A DNA stretch of 64,000 nt from CAVQAH01 sp963784195 (GTDB taxonomy: Bacteria > Acidobacteriota > Vicinamibacteria > Vicinamibacterales > 2-12-FULL-66-21). Shown here piece by piece: positions 48,097-57,417 of the stretch. Position numbers and translations under genes: made by a program. The notes under the pieces were generated by a model. That model searched no databases and had not been told where the DNA came from. It was given only the letters and a program-made list of their open reading frames with translations. The stretch spans positions 992,001 through 1,056,000 of the forward strand of contig CAWARA010000020.1 in assembly GCA_963784195.1 (NCBI GenBank), in the 5' to 3' direction. Position 1 is the first letter of the stretch; each line of letters begins with the position of its first letter.

Positions 48097-50802
48097 TCAC
48101 TCGTCGCGTAAGGCTTCGCTCGGTTCGATGTGTGCGGCGCGGAATGCAGGAATCACGCTTGCCACCGCCGCCGCACCAACCAGTGCCACCGCAACTCCTG
48201 CGAACACCCTGAAATCCTGCGGCGTCACCTGATACAGCAGGTTTGCGAGCATCGGCGCGAGCATCCACGCAAGCGCGAGGCCGAGCACGACGCCGCCCGC
48301 CGCAAGCCGTACCCCGTCACCCACGATCAGCCTCAGGATCATCGACGAGGACGCGCCTAGCGCCGCGCGCACGCCGATCTCGCGGCGACGTCCCTCGACG
48401 TCGAAGGCAACGACGCTGTACAGCCCGACTCCTGCAACCGTGAGCGCAAGGAGGCCGAAGGCGCTGAACAGCCCGGCACCGAGCCGCCAGGCGCGCAACT
48501 GCGGCGAGATGACGTCATCGAGCGGACGGGCGGTCACGTAACGAAGACCCGGCTCGAGCACGAGCGCTTCACGTCTGATCGTTTCACTGATCCGCGCAAG
48601 CAGCCGTGAATCATCAGACGAGGTGCGGACGACGAGCCGGCCACCGCGCCGGAGATCCGGCGGCGCTTGCTCGAGCGGGATGTAATACAGGAGCGAATCG
48701 CCCTCGACGATCTCCTGACGCCGCGTGTTCTCGGCGATCCCGACGATGGTCGAGCAAGGCGAATTGTCCGGACCAATCTGCAGACACTTGCCGATCGCCG
48801 ACGCGCCGGGCCAGTACAACCGCGCCATCGAGTGATTGACGATCGCGACGCGAGGCGCGCCGTCCCGATCGGCGCCGGTAAACGGACGGCCCTCCACGAT
48901 CGTGGTCCCGACGGTTTCGAAATACCCCGGCTCCACCGCGTGCACATACGGGCCGCCATCGTCGACGACCGGCCGCTCTGGAAGATCTGGGACCTTCAGG
49001 CGCAGCGCCCAGCTCGAGACAAACGGCAGGGTGCCGGCCGCGAGCGTTGTGCTTTCCACACCCGGGATCGTGCCGACAACTGCGCGCAGTGCCACACGGA
49101 AGTCCGGCCGCGTTGGCGCCTCGCCACGCTGCGCCGAGACGACCAGCAACCGTCCGGTGTCCAGGCCGAGCCCGACTGACTGCGCCTTGACGAGACTGCG
49201 GACGAACAAGCCCGCACCGACGAGCAACAGCACAGACAGTGCCCCCTGGAAAAGGAGCAGCACACCCTGCGTGCGCGTTCGTGACGCCCTGTGCCCTCCC
49301 GTTCTGAGCCAGCGAACGAGATCCGCTCGTCCGGCTTGCCACATCGGTAGCGCAGCTGCGAGCCCACCGCCCACCACGGCGCACGCGGCGATGAAGACGA
49401 GCGCGCGCAGGTTGACCGGTGTTTCCAGCCAGTCGACATCGGGGAACAAGAGCAGTTGCGCCGGTTTCGCGCCGATTACCGCGACCAGCACGGCGACGGA
49501 CGCGCCGCACAACGCCAGGAGCGCGCCTTCAGCGGCCTGCTCGAGCACGAGCCGGCCACGTGCGCCACCGAGCGCGAGCCGGATGGCGACATGATCGTGA
49601 TGGCGAAGGGCGCGCGCGAGAAACAGGTTCGCGACGTTGGCGAACGCAATCAGCAGGACGAGCAGGGCCACGCCGCCGACCAGCGCGGCAATCCCCAGAT
49701 CGCCGGCGGCGGTGGCACCGCGGACGGCGTTCAGCGGCGTGAGCTCCAGCCGTGCCTCGCGGTCGGCGTCAGGCTCGGCGGCGTATCCCTGACGGTAGAG
49801 TGCCGTCAGCTCATCGGAAGCCGCCCCGTCGCTGACGCCCGGCGCAAGACGGACGATCGCTCCCATCCAGCGGAAGTTGCGGCTCGTGCGCCATGGCCCT
49901 TCGACTTGTTCGTCGGACGCCGCTTCGAGCGGCAGAAACACATCGACCCGCGTGACCGCGCTGCCCGTGAAGTATCTCGGCGAGACGCCAATCACCGTGT
50001 AGCGATGCGACTCGATCGCCAGAATCTGACCGATCACCGCCGGGTCGCCACCGAACCGCCGCTGCCAGAAGGCGTGACCGAGTACCGCCACCCGCGCCCC
50101 GTCCTTTTCGCTCTCGTCCGGGGTAAAGAACCGGCCAATCGCCGGGCTGACACCGAGCAAGGGAAAGTAGTTCGCCGTCACGAGACGGCCCTGGATGGGC
50201 TCCGCGTTCTCGCCTGCGCCAAAAAGAAGCGGGGATCCACTCTCGCCGGCGGCACCAGCGAGCTGCTTCGCGTTCAGCAGATCGCGGTAATCCAGATAGC
50301 CGAGCTCTGTCGTTTCGAGCGCCGCGCCAGCGCGGCTCTTGCGGTGCACCACCACGCGCCGAAGGTCGCCGGGCTCTTCGATCGCGGCCGGTCCGCTCAG
50401 CACGAGCCGATCGACAAGTCCGAAAGTGATCGCATTCACGCCAAGGCCGAGCGTCAGGATCGCCATGACACCGAGCGTGAAGCCGGGCGACCGCCTCATG
50501 CCTCGCCAGACCGAGCGCAGACTCGTTCTGAATACTTCCAACACCGCTCGCCGCCTTTCACCCGACTGCCTGCGCATCTCGATCCCCACGAGCCGCTGAC
50601 GATGACCGGCGACCCGTCCGAACCTCCGGACAGCTTCCGCTTCTGCCTCGGCCTGGCTCATCCCGCGGTCAATCAACTCGGCGATCGTGCGCTCTCGATG
50701 AAACGCCAGCTCATCGTCGATCTCCCGTTCTGCTTTGACGCGGTGAACATCGGCCTCGCGCCCGGCGCGCGCACCCATCTCGTCTGAAGGACGCCGGGTC
50801 AT
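48097..50802 (-). CDS. ADOP-family permease with prefix domain, coupled to PadR, intact
   Basis: This is an unbroken permease of 901 residues. ATG 50802 overlaps the PadR stop (ATGA). Residues about 20-75 are the soluble prefix (EIDDELAFHRERTIAELIDRG, then QAEAEAEAVRRFG), the commonest ADOP prefix type. Helix 1 reads LTLGLGVNAITFGLVDRLVL; the first core domain, FANVANLFLARALRHHDHVAIR near 49620, VGAGLFVRSLVKAQ, the second core domain (TIVGIAENTRRQE) and the final helix bundle ending HIEPSEALRDE follow. Expression is probably controlled by the coupled PadR. Substrate unknown. Confidence 0.92.
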   Translation of the reverse strand: MTRRPSDEMGARAGREADVHRVKAEREIDDELAFHRERTIAELIDRGMSQAEAEAEAVRRFGRVAGHRQRLVGIEMRRQSGERRRAVLEVFRTSLRSVWRGMRRSPGFTLGVMAILTLGLGVNAITFGLVDRLVLSGPAAIEEPGDLRRVVVHRKSRAGAALETTELGYLDYRDLLNAKQLAGAAGESGSPLLFGAGENAEPIQGRLVTANYFPLLGVSPAIGRFFTPDESEKDGARVAVLGHAFWQRRFGGDPAVIGQILAIESHRYTVIGVSPRYFTGSAVTRVDVFLPLEAASDEQVEGPWRTSRNFRWMGAIVRLAPGVSDGAASDELTALYRQGYAAEPDADREARLELTPLNAVRGATAAGDLGIAALVGGVALLVLLIAFANVANLFLARALRHHDHVAIRLALGGARGRLVLEQAAEGALLALCGASVAVLVAVIGAKPAQLLLFPDVDWLETPVNLRALVFIAACAVVGGGLAAALPMWQAGRADLVRWLRTGGHRASRTRTQGVLLLFQGALSVLLLVGAGLFVRSLVKAQSVGLGLDTGRLLVVSAQRGEAPTRPDFRVALRAVVGTIPGVESTTLAAGTLPFVSSWALRLKVPDLPERPVVDDGGPYVHAVEPGYFETVGTTIVEGRPFTGADRDGAPRVAIVNHSMARLYWPGASAIGKCLQIGPDNSPCSTIVGIAENTRRQEIVEGDSLLYYIPLEQAPPDLRRGGRLVVRTSSDDSRLLARISETIRREALVLEPGLRYVTARPLDDVISPQLRAWRLGAGLFSAFGLLALTVAGVGLYSVVAFDVEGRRREIGVRAALGASSSMILRLIVGDGVRLAAGGVVLGLALAWMLAPMLANLLYQVTPQDFRVFAGVAVALVGAAAVASVIPAFRAAHIEPSEALRDE

Positions 50803-51140
50803 GACGACGCCTTCCGCGGCGATCGATCGAGCACCTTGGACAGTGCCGCCGCGCTTCGGCGCCACGCTGCGGTCTGCTGATTCAGCACGCGCGTCCCCTT
50901 TGCGGTCAGCGTGTAGTACTTCGCGCGGCGGTTGGATTCCGACGGCTTCCAGTCCGCGCGCAGCAGGCCGCGGTGCTCGAGGCGATGGAGTGCGGTATAG
51001 AGCGCCCCATCCTCAATCACCAACTCTTCATCAGTCGCTTCGCGAACCCAGCGCGCCACACCGTAGCCGTGGTTCGGCGAATCGGCGAGCGCCTTGAGCA
51101 CGAGGACATCCAGCGTACCGGGCAGCAGACCAAGGAGCAT
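50799..51140 (-). CDS. PadR-family transcriptional regulator
   Basis: This 113-residue PadR protein starts MLLGLLPGTLDVLVLKALADSPNHGYGVARW, with the conserved LDVLVLKAL and NHGYG segments, a recognition helix in EDGALYTALHRLEHRGLL and a wing in NRRAKYYTLTAKG. The stop overlaps the permease start by four bases. It is divergent from the DoxX-like gene across 169 bases, which should hold both promoters; I see no distinct operator there. Confidence 0.93.
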   Translation of the reverse strand: MLLGLLPGTLDVLVLKALADSPNHGYGVARWVREATDEELVIEDGALYTALHRLEHRGLLRADWKPSESNRRAKYYTLTAKGTRVLNQQTAAWRRSAAALSKVLDRSPRKASS

Positions 51141-51309
51141 CGTCGACCCCTCAACAGTTCAGGGGTCGATCGTATGCGGCGCTGTAGATGGTGTCAATCC
51201 GCTTCGCGGCAAACCGCTGGCGAAGACCGGAGTCTCGCGGTATTCTTCGGCGCTCCACACCTCGGCCGGCGGCGGCTGTCAGGGGCATGGCTTCGTTCAG
51301 GAGGTCGGA

Positions 51310-52693
51310 ATGCAGCCCGCGAGCGTACTAGACTACCGATACGTCGAGACGTCCGGTTTCGAGCCGTCAACCGCGGATCTCGCGCCGTCCAGCTGGCACC
51401 TCACCACCCGGATCGCGTTCCGCTTCGTCGTCTCCTATTTCACGCTGTACATCATCTCGACACAGATGATCAGCGGCCTGCTCGTGATACCAGGATTGGG
51501 CGTGCCGCCGCTGGCAAGCGTGCCGCCGCTGCTCGACCTCACATCGTGGGTGGCCACGGAGGTCTTCGGCTTCAGCAAGCCGCTGGTGCTCGTCAGCGGC
51601 AGCGGCGATACGCCGTTCGATTGGACCCTCGTCGCCTGTCTGCTTGCAATCGCCGGGCTGATCACAGCGCTGTGGTCTTTCGTCGATCGACGGCGGCCGA
51701 GCTACACGGGGCTGCAGAAGTGGTTCCGGCTGTTCCTGCGTTTCGGTCTCGGGTCGACGATGCTCACTTACGGGATGATCAAGGCCATCCCGCTGCAGAT
51801 GTCGTATCCGTCGCTGACCAGGCTGCTGGAGCCGTACGGGCACTTCTCGCTGATGGGCGTGCTCTGGTCGCACATGGGCTCGTCTCCTGCGTATCAGATG
51901 TTCACGGGCGTGGTCGAGCTGTCCGCCGCGATCCTCCTGTTCATTCCCGGGCTCACCGTTCTGGGAGCACTGATCAGCCTGGCGGCCAAGCTCGCAGGTG
52001 TTCGTGCTGAACATGGCGTACGACACACCCGTCAAGCTGTTCTCGTTCCACCTGATCGTGATGTCGCTCGTACTGCTGGCGCCGGACATGAAGCGTCTCT
52101 TCAACGTTCTCGTGCTCGGCCGCGCTGTGGGACCAGCGTCGCATGCACCACTGTTCCGGAACCGCGTGCTGCGATTCCTGGCGATCGCCTCGCAGCTGTG
52201 CGTTGGCGCGTGGCTGGTCTTTTCGGCGTTCAACGCGGACATGGAGAGCTGGCGCCGGCGCGGGCCCAACGCACCGAAGCCGCCGCTCTACGGCATCTGG
52301 ACGATCGATACCATGAGCATCGACGGCCAGATCCGCTCGCCGCTCGTGACCGACTACGACCGCTGGCGGCGCATGGTCGTGCAGACGCCCACGGGCGTGA
52401 CGTTCCAGCGCATGGACGACACGTTCACCGGATTCGGGGCGAAGGTCGACACCGCAGCCAAGGTGATCACGCTGATGCGTGGTCCGTCGACCCCGACCCC
52501 CGGGTCACCGCCTGCGCAGCCTGCGGAAGTCGGACGGTTTACTTTTGAACAACCATCGCCCGAACGGCTCATCCTCGACGGCACGCTCGATGGCAAGGCG
52601 ATGCACATGGAGTTGCAGTACTACGATCGCAACAACTTCCGGCTCGTCCAGAGCCGCTTTCGTTGGGTCCAGGACTATCCCTTCAACCGATGA
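51310..52693 (+). CDS. DoxX-like membrane protein with extracytoplasmic C-terminal domain (one frameshift)
   Basis: This protein of about 460 residues has a frame change near 51996. ATG 51310 has CAGGAGG five bases upstream. The N-terminal part has several helices and family features (FLRFGLGSTMLTYGMIKAIPLQM, then YGHFSLMGVLWSHMG); after the break VFVLNMAYDTPVKLFSFHL, near 52000-52050, is the best-conserved part. A last helix is followed by a domain of about 150 residues (LYGIWTIDTMSIDG, then MVVQTPTGVTFQRMDD). DoxX-type proteins are linked to quinol and thiol redox chemistry; the tail domain is not one I can name. Its stop overlaps the start of the FAD oxidoreductase gene (ATGA). Confidence 0.82.
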
Positions 52694-54128
52694 TGTCGTC
52701 GCGCCGTCAGAGCGCGCTTGACGCGATCGTCATCGGATCGGGTCCTAACGGTCTCGCCGCCGCCATTACCCTGGCACGCGCTGGCCGGTCTGTTCGCGTG
52801 TACGAGGCTGCAGACACGATCGGCGGTGCCACACGCTCTGCTGCGCTGACGCTTCCCGGCTTTATCCACGACATCTGCTCGACGGTTCACGCGCTGGTAC
52901 CGTCGTCACCGTTCCTCCGGACACTGCCGCTCGCCGAACATGGCCTCGAGCTGGTGCACCCGGACGCCCCGTTTGCGCACCCGCTCGACGACGGCACTGC
53001 GGTGGTGATCGAGAGGTCGCTGGACGCAACCGTCGAATCCCTGGGCGCGCGAGACGGTGCACGGTATCGAGCCCTCCTCGCGCCGTTCGTCTCCCGTGCG
53101 TCTGATCTGATGGATGCGATCCTCGGGCCGATCGGGCTGAGACATCCGTTGTTGATGGCGCGATTCGGCATGAGAGCAATCCAGCCGGCGTCGGCGCTCG
53201 CGTCAGCGTCTTTCAGTGAGGAGCGCACGCGGGCGATGCTCGCTGGTGTAGCCGCGCACAGCATGGTCCCGCTCGATAGCTATGCCACGAGCGGCTTCCT
53301 GCTCGGTCTGTCGATCGCCGCCCACACCGTCGGCTGGCCCGTCGCGCGCGGAGGCTCGCAGCGGGTCGCCGACGCGCTGGGGTCGTATCTGCGTTCGCTG
53401 GGGGGAGAGATCGTCACCGGCGAACGTATCGACTCGCTGTCGCAGCTTCCAGCCTCACGCGCGGTACTGTGCGATGTCACGCCGCGGCAGTTCGCGTCGA
53501 TCGCCGGCGATCGAATCCCTCCCCGCTATCGGCGCCGGCTCGAACGGTATCGATACGGACCTGGCGTGTTCAAGATCGACTGGGCACTGAATGGTCCGGT
53601 GCCATGGCGCGCGCCTGATTGCCGTCGCGCTGGAACGATCCACATCGGCGGCTCACTGAAGGAGATCGCCGACTCGGAACGAGCCGCGTGGGAGGGCCGC
53701 GTCCACGACCGCCCGTATGTCCTGCTGGTGCAGCCGAGCCGCTGGGATCCGTCCCGCGCACCGGCGGCAAGGCAACGCTGTGGGCGTACTGTCACGTGCC
53801 GAACGGATCGACCGTCGACATGACCTCGCGCATCGAATCCCAGATCGAACGGTTCGCGCCTGGATTTCGCGACTGCATCGCCGCCCGCCACGTCATGGGT
53901 CCGGCAGAAATGGAGCGGCGAAACGCGAACCTCGTCGGAGGAGACATCGCCGGCGGCGCGTCAGACATCCGTCAGCTGTTCACCCGCCCCGTCGCGCAGC
54001 TCAATCCCTATGCGACACCGATCGAGGGTGTGTACCTGTGCTCGTCCTCAACGCCGCCAGGCATCGGGGTTCATGGGATGTGTGGGTATTACGCCGCTAA
54101 GGCGGCGTTGCGGTTCTTCGACGCATAG
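52690..54128 (+). CDS. NAD(P)/FAD-dependent oxidoreductase of the phytoene desaturase type (one frameshift)
   Basis: This flavoprotein of about 480 residues has a frame change near 53765. Met 52690 overlaps the DoxX stop. The dinucleotide-binding motif AIVIGSGPNGLAAAITLARAG and the phytoene-desaturase-like signature YEAADTIGGATRSAALTLPGFIHD, near 52800-52870, open the protein. HTVGWPVARGGSQRVADAL is conserved in this group. After the break TLWAYCHVPNGS and the C-terminal FAD motif PPGIGVHGMCGYYAAKAAL follow. Related enzymes desaturate or isomerise carotenoids and other lipids, but no carotenoid genes are nearby, so the substrate is open. Coupling to the DoxX-like gene suggests shared redox work. 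Confidence 0.87.
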
Positions 54129-54136
54129 CGTATCAA

Positions 54137-54318
54137 GTGCGCAAGTGCGCAGGTGCGCGAGTGCGCAAGTGCGCGAGTGCGCAGGTGCGCAGGTGCGCGG
54201 GTGCCGGGTGCGCGCGTACGCATCCGTTTCGCCGACGCCCCGCGCGACCGCTCTGCGAACAAGGCACTTGCGCACTTGCGCACTTGCGCACTTGCGCACT
54301 CTGCGCACTCGCGCACTT
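54137..54318. repeat. Inverted arrays of an 8-base GTGCGC(A/G)(A/G) unit
   Basis: The left array (54137 to about 54204) has about eight tandem copies of GTGCGCAA-like octamers. The right array (54264-54318) has about seven copies of the reverse complement. About 60 bases of non-repetitive DNA lie between. The two arrays fill the whole gap between the convergent FAD oxidoreductase and ADOP genes and could form a very large hairpin. There are no spacers, so it is not a CRISPR array. Confidence 0.8.
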
Positions 54319-56979
54319 TCAGTCCTTCAACACCTGAGTCGGCTCAACCCGCGAAGCCCTGAGGGCGGGACCAGTGACGGCGATGATTGAGACAAGGGCA
54401 AGGGTCAGCGCAGCCAGGCCGAGCGCTGGCGCATCAAGAGGGCTGACGCCGAAGAGCACGCCCCGCAGCATGCGATCCGCCGCTGCGGTAAGAAGGACAC
54501 CAATCACGATGCCTGCCGACAGCAACCGGCCCGCTTCCGTCATGACCAGTCGGATCATTTCGCGCGGCGCGGCTCCCACAGCCAGCCGAACAGCAATCTC
54601 GCGGCCGCGCTCCGAAACGACCAGCGTGAACAGGCTGTAGAGCCCGATGGCCGCGAGCGTGATGGCGGCCGCGGCAAAGAGGCTCAGCATGGCCGCATCG
54701 AGCCTCGGCCTGTCGAGCGCGGCGTCGAGAACGTCCTGCAACGGGCGAAGACCGAACACCGCGCGGCTCGAATCGAGCTCGCGCACGATCCGGCGCAAAT
54801 CGGTCGCGAAGCCGGCCCGGTCTGACGTTCGTGCCACATATTCGGGATCGGGCCACGCACCCGCGGGGCTGCACGTATAGACGTACGGCGCGGGGCTCGA
54901 CGCGTGACCGTCCTCCGCAAGATCTCCGACGATGCCCACGATGGTGAACGGGCCGCGAATCTGGAGCAGTCGGAGCGACCGGCCGACGAGGTTCGCACCA
55001 TCAGCGTGCGCGTCGACGAATCGCTTGTTGACGATAGCCGTGAGCGGAACGTTCCCCCTCGAGTTCAGCTCGGGACACGACGATCCGGCCACGATTGGTG
55101 CGCGGATGGCGCGGAGATATCCCCCGCCGATCATGCGGACGCCGACGGTGATCGACCCGTCGGCATTCGATCCGGAAAGACCGTCCACGATCACCTGGTA
55201 GCGAAGCGTTGCGCCCGTCGCTGGCAGAAAGTTCGTCATACCGGCGGCCTGCACGTGAGGCAGCTCTTCCAGCCTCGCGATGAGCTGCTCCTGCAGTTGC
55301 GCGACACGGGTCCGATCTTCATCCCATCGCGCGCCGACGTGAAACGTGACGACGCCCGCCGAATCGAATCCTGTCTCGACGTGGGTCAGGTTGTAGTAGC
55401 TGCGAAGCAGCAGCGTCGCCGATCCCACGAGCAGCACGCTGAGCGCGACCTGACCGGCGACGAGCACTTTCTGCAGGAAATGATGGCCTCCCGTGACACC
55501 GCGACCTCCAGCAGCAATCATCCGGCTGACCTGCCCGCGCGTGGCCGCGACGGCCGGCAGAAAGCTGAACGCGCCGGCAGCGATCAGGTTGGTGACGGTG
55601 GCGAATGCGAGCGCGCGCCAGTCGATCGCAAGCTCGTTGATTCGCGGAGTGCCCTCCAGGAGCACGGGCATCAGCGAGACCAGCCAGGTTGCCAGGGCGG
55701 CGCCCAGCAGCCCGCCGGCGAGGGCGACCAACAACCCTTCGCGAATGACCGTGCCGATCACGCGCGCACGGGATGCGCCAAGCGCGGCACGGATGGCCAT
55801 CTCTCGCGATCGGCGCTTGACCTGTACCAGCGTGAGGCCGGCAATATTCGCAACGGCGATGACCCAGAGCGAGGCGACCGCCGCAAAGATCAGCACGAGC
55901 CCCCGGCGCGAGTTGCCGATCCGCGACTCCTTGAGCGACGCGATCTCTGCGGACCAGCCGGCATCGGACTTCGGAAATTCGCGCGCCAGCGCGGACTGCA
56001 CGGCTGCCAGATCCTGAGCCGCCGCCTCGAGCGTGATCCCGGGACGTATCCGGCCGACTCCACCAAGAAATCGCGCCTCGCGGATCCGCATCAGCTCCGG
56101 CGCGAACTGTGCTGGCAACCAGACGTCCGTGCGGGCGTTCGTGAACGATGCGGGCATGATGCCGACGATCGCATACGGACGCCCGCCGATGATCAGCCCG
56201 CGGCCAACAGCGTTGCGATCGCGCTGGAAACGGCGGGCCCAGAAACGTTCGCTGATGATGGCCGCGCCAGGGCCGTTCGCCCGTTCCTCGTCATCGCTGA
56301 AGAAACGTCCGGCAAGCGTCGGCACGGCAAACACGTCGAAGAAGCGAGGCGAGACTCGTTGGCCCGCGAGCCGCTCGGGTTCCTGGCCGCTCGTATCAGT
56401 CACGTTCTCGGTATAGCTGGCCGACAGGGCAACGAAGCTCCTGGTCAGCCGCTGCCAGTCCTCGAGCCGCGCCGGCGCAACCAGACTGGTTTTCTCACGC
56501 GCTGAAGGGCTCGATTCGTAGACGGTGACGAGGGAATCGGCATCCGGGTAGGGCAGCGGCTTGATCAGCACCGTGTCCACGAGCGAGAAGACCGCGGTGG
56601 TTATCCCGGCTCCTGCGCCAAGTGTGATCACAGCCGCGGCGAGAAACGCCGGCCGTCGTCGGAGCGCTCGCCAGGCCTGCCGCCACGCTGACGGCTGCAG
56701 ACCGTGGAACATGGCCGGCATCAGTCCAACCCGCGGCGCGCCGACGACCGTGACGGGAACAGGACGGTTCGCGCGGCGCGCGGTCGCGAGATCGGTCACT
56801 TCATCGAAGAGCAGGCGGCAGAGCGCGCCCGGCCCACGAGCGCCAGCCTCCGCCGACGCCGTTTCGAAAGTCGTCAGCATCTCCGCCCGATAGCGGCGAC
56901 GGACGTCGCCGGGCACGAGGAACAGGAGCGCTCGATGGATCACGCGCGCGATCCGGACCGCGATTGGAACCCGGTTCAT
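54319..56979 (-). CDS. ADOP-family permease with prefix domain, coupled to PadR, intact
   Basis: This is an 886-residue unbroken permease. ATG 56979 overlaps the PadR stop (ATGA). The prefix differs from the other copies (LLFLVPGDVRRRYRAEMLTTF) and spans about 90 residues. Helix 1 reads LGAGAGITTAVFSLVDTVL; the first core domain, VANIAGLTLVQVKRRSREMAIR near 55830, QVALSVLLVGSATLLLRSY, the second core domain and a final bundle ending RASRVEPTQVLKD follow. Its stop codon touches the octamer repeat array. No ATPase gene is adjacent; substrate unknown. Confidence 0.92.
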   Translation of the reverse strand: MNRVPIAVRIARVIHRALLFLVPGDVRRRYRAEMLTTFETASAEAGARGPGALCRLLFDEVTDLATARRANRPVPVTVVGAPRVGLMPAMFHGLQPSAWRQAWRALRRRPAFLAAAVITLGAGAGITTAVFSLVDTVLIKPLPYPDADSLVTVYESSPSAREKTSLVAPARLEDWQRLTRSFVALSASYTENVTDTSGQEPERLAGQRVSPRFFDVFAVPTLAGRFFSDDEERANGPGAAIISERFWARRFQRDRNAVGRGLIIGGRPYAIVGIMPASFTNARTDVWLPAQFAPELMRIREARFLGGVGRIRPGITLEAAAQDLAAVQSALAREFPKSDAGWSAEIASLKESRIGNSRRGLVLIFAAVASLWVIAVANIAGLTLVQVKRRSREMAIRAALGASRARVIGTVIREGLLVALAGGLLGAALATWLVSLMPVLLEGTPRINELAIDWRALAFATVTNLIAAGAFSFLPAVAATRGQVSRMIAAGGRGVTGGHHFLQKVLVAGQVALSVLLVGSATLLLRSYYNLTHVETGFDSAGVVTFHVGARWDEDRTRVAQLQEQLIARLEELPHVQAAGMTNFLPATGATLRYQVIVDGLSGSNADGSITVGVRMIGGGYLRAIRAPIVAGSSCPELNSRGNVPLTAIVNKRFVDAHADGANLVGRSLRLLQIRGPFTIVGIVGDLAEDGHASSPAPYVYTCSPAGAWPDPEYVARTSDRAGFATDLRRIVRELDSSRAVFGLRPLQDVLDAALDRPRLDAAMLSLFAAAAITLAAIGLYSLFTLVVSERGREIAVRLAVGAAPREMIRLVMTEAGRLLSAGIVIGVLLTAAADRMLRGVLFGVSPLDAPALGLAALTLALVSIIAVTGPALRASRVEPTQVLKD

Positions 56980-57329
56980 GATCGCCTCGGCAACGCTGAC
57001 GGCACGGACGGCCGGATACCGCGTGCGTGCGCGTGGCGGACGAGCGCCTCGAGCCGGGCCGTCTCCGCTTTCAACACGGCCCTGCCCAATGCGCTCAACC
57101 GGTAATAGCGCCGGCGCTCGTCGTTGCGGCCGGTGTCGGCGATCAGACCGAGCTCGACGAGCCGGGCGATTGCGGTATACAGCGTCCCGGTTCCGAGCCG
57201 CAGCTCGCCGCCAGTGCGGCGATGGATATCCTGAATCAGGGCGTATCCATGCCGCTCAGCGTCAGTCAGGGCAAGCAGGATGTGGAACTGATGGGGCGAA
57301 AGCGGCAGAAAGCTCGCGGGTGTCTCCAT
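56976..57329 (-). CDS. PadR-family transcriptional regulator
   Basis: This 117-residue PadR protein has LSPHQFHILLALTDAERHGYAL at the N-terminus, the recognition helix in LGTGTLYTAIARLVELGLI and a wing in DERRRYYRLSALG. Its stop overlaps the permease start by four bases. It is the third PadR-permease pair in the window, and its sequence is clearly different from the other two, so each pair may answer a different signal. Confidence 0.93.
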   Translation of the reverse strand: METPASFLPLSPHQFHILLALTDAERHGYALIQDIHRRTGGELRLGTGTLYTAIARLVELGLIADTGRNDERRRYYRLSALGRAVLKAETARLEALVRHAHARGIRPSVPSALPRRS

Positions 57330-57417
57330 ACGTCGAACCTCGATACATCGAGCTTAGACGTGAGAACCCGCGAAGAGGTTGGCTGCGGTTCGCATCTCTG
57401 TGCGATCGTGCGAGCGA

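Noticed and set aside
54137..54318. Possible CRISPR array
   Set aside because: Units are 8 bases, contiguous, without spacers, and occur as inverted blocks; no cas gene is near.
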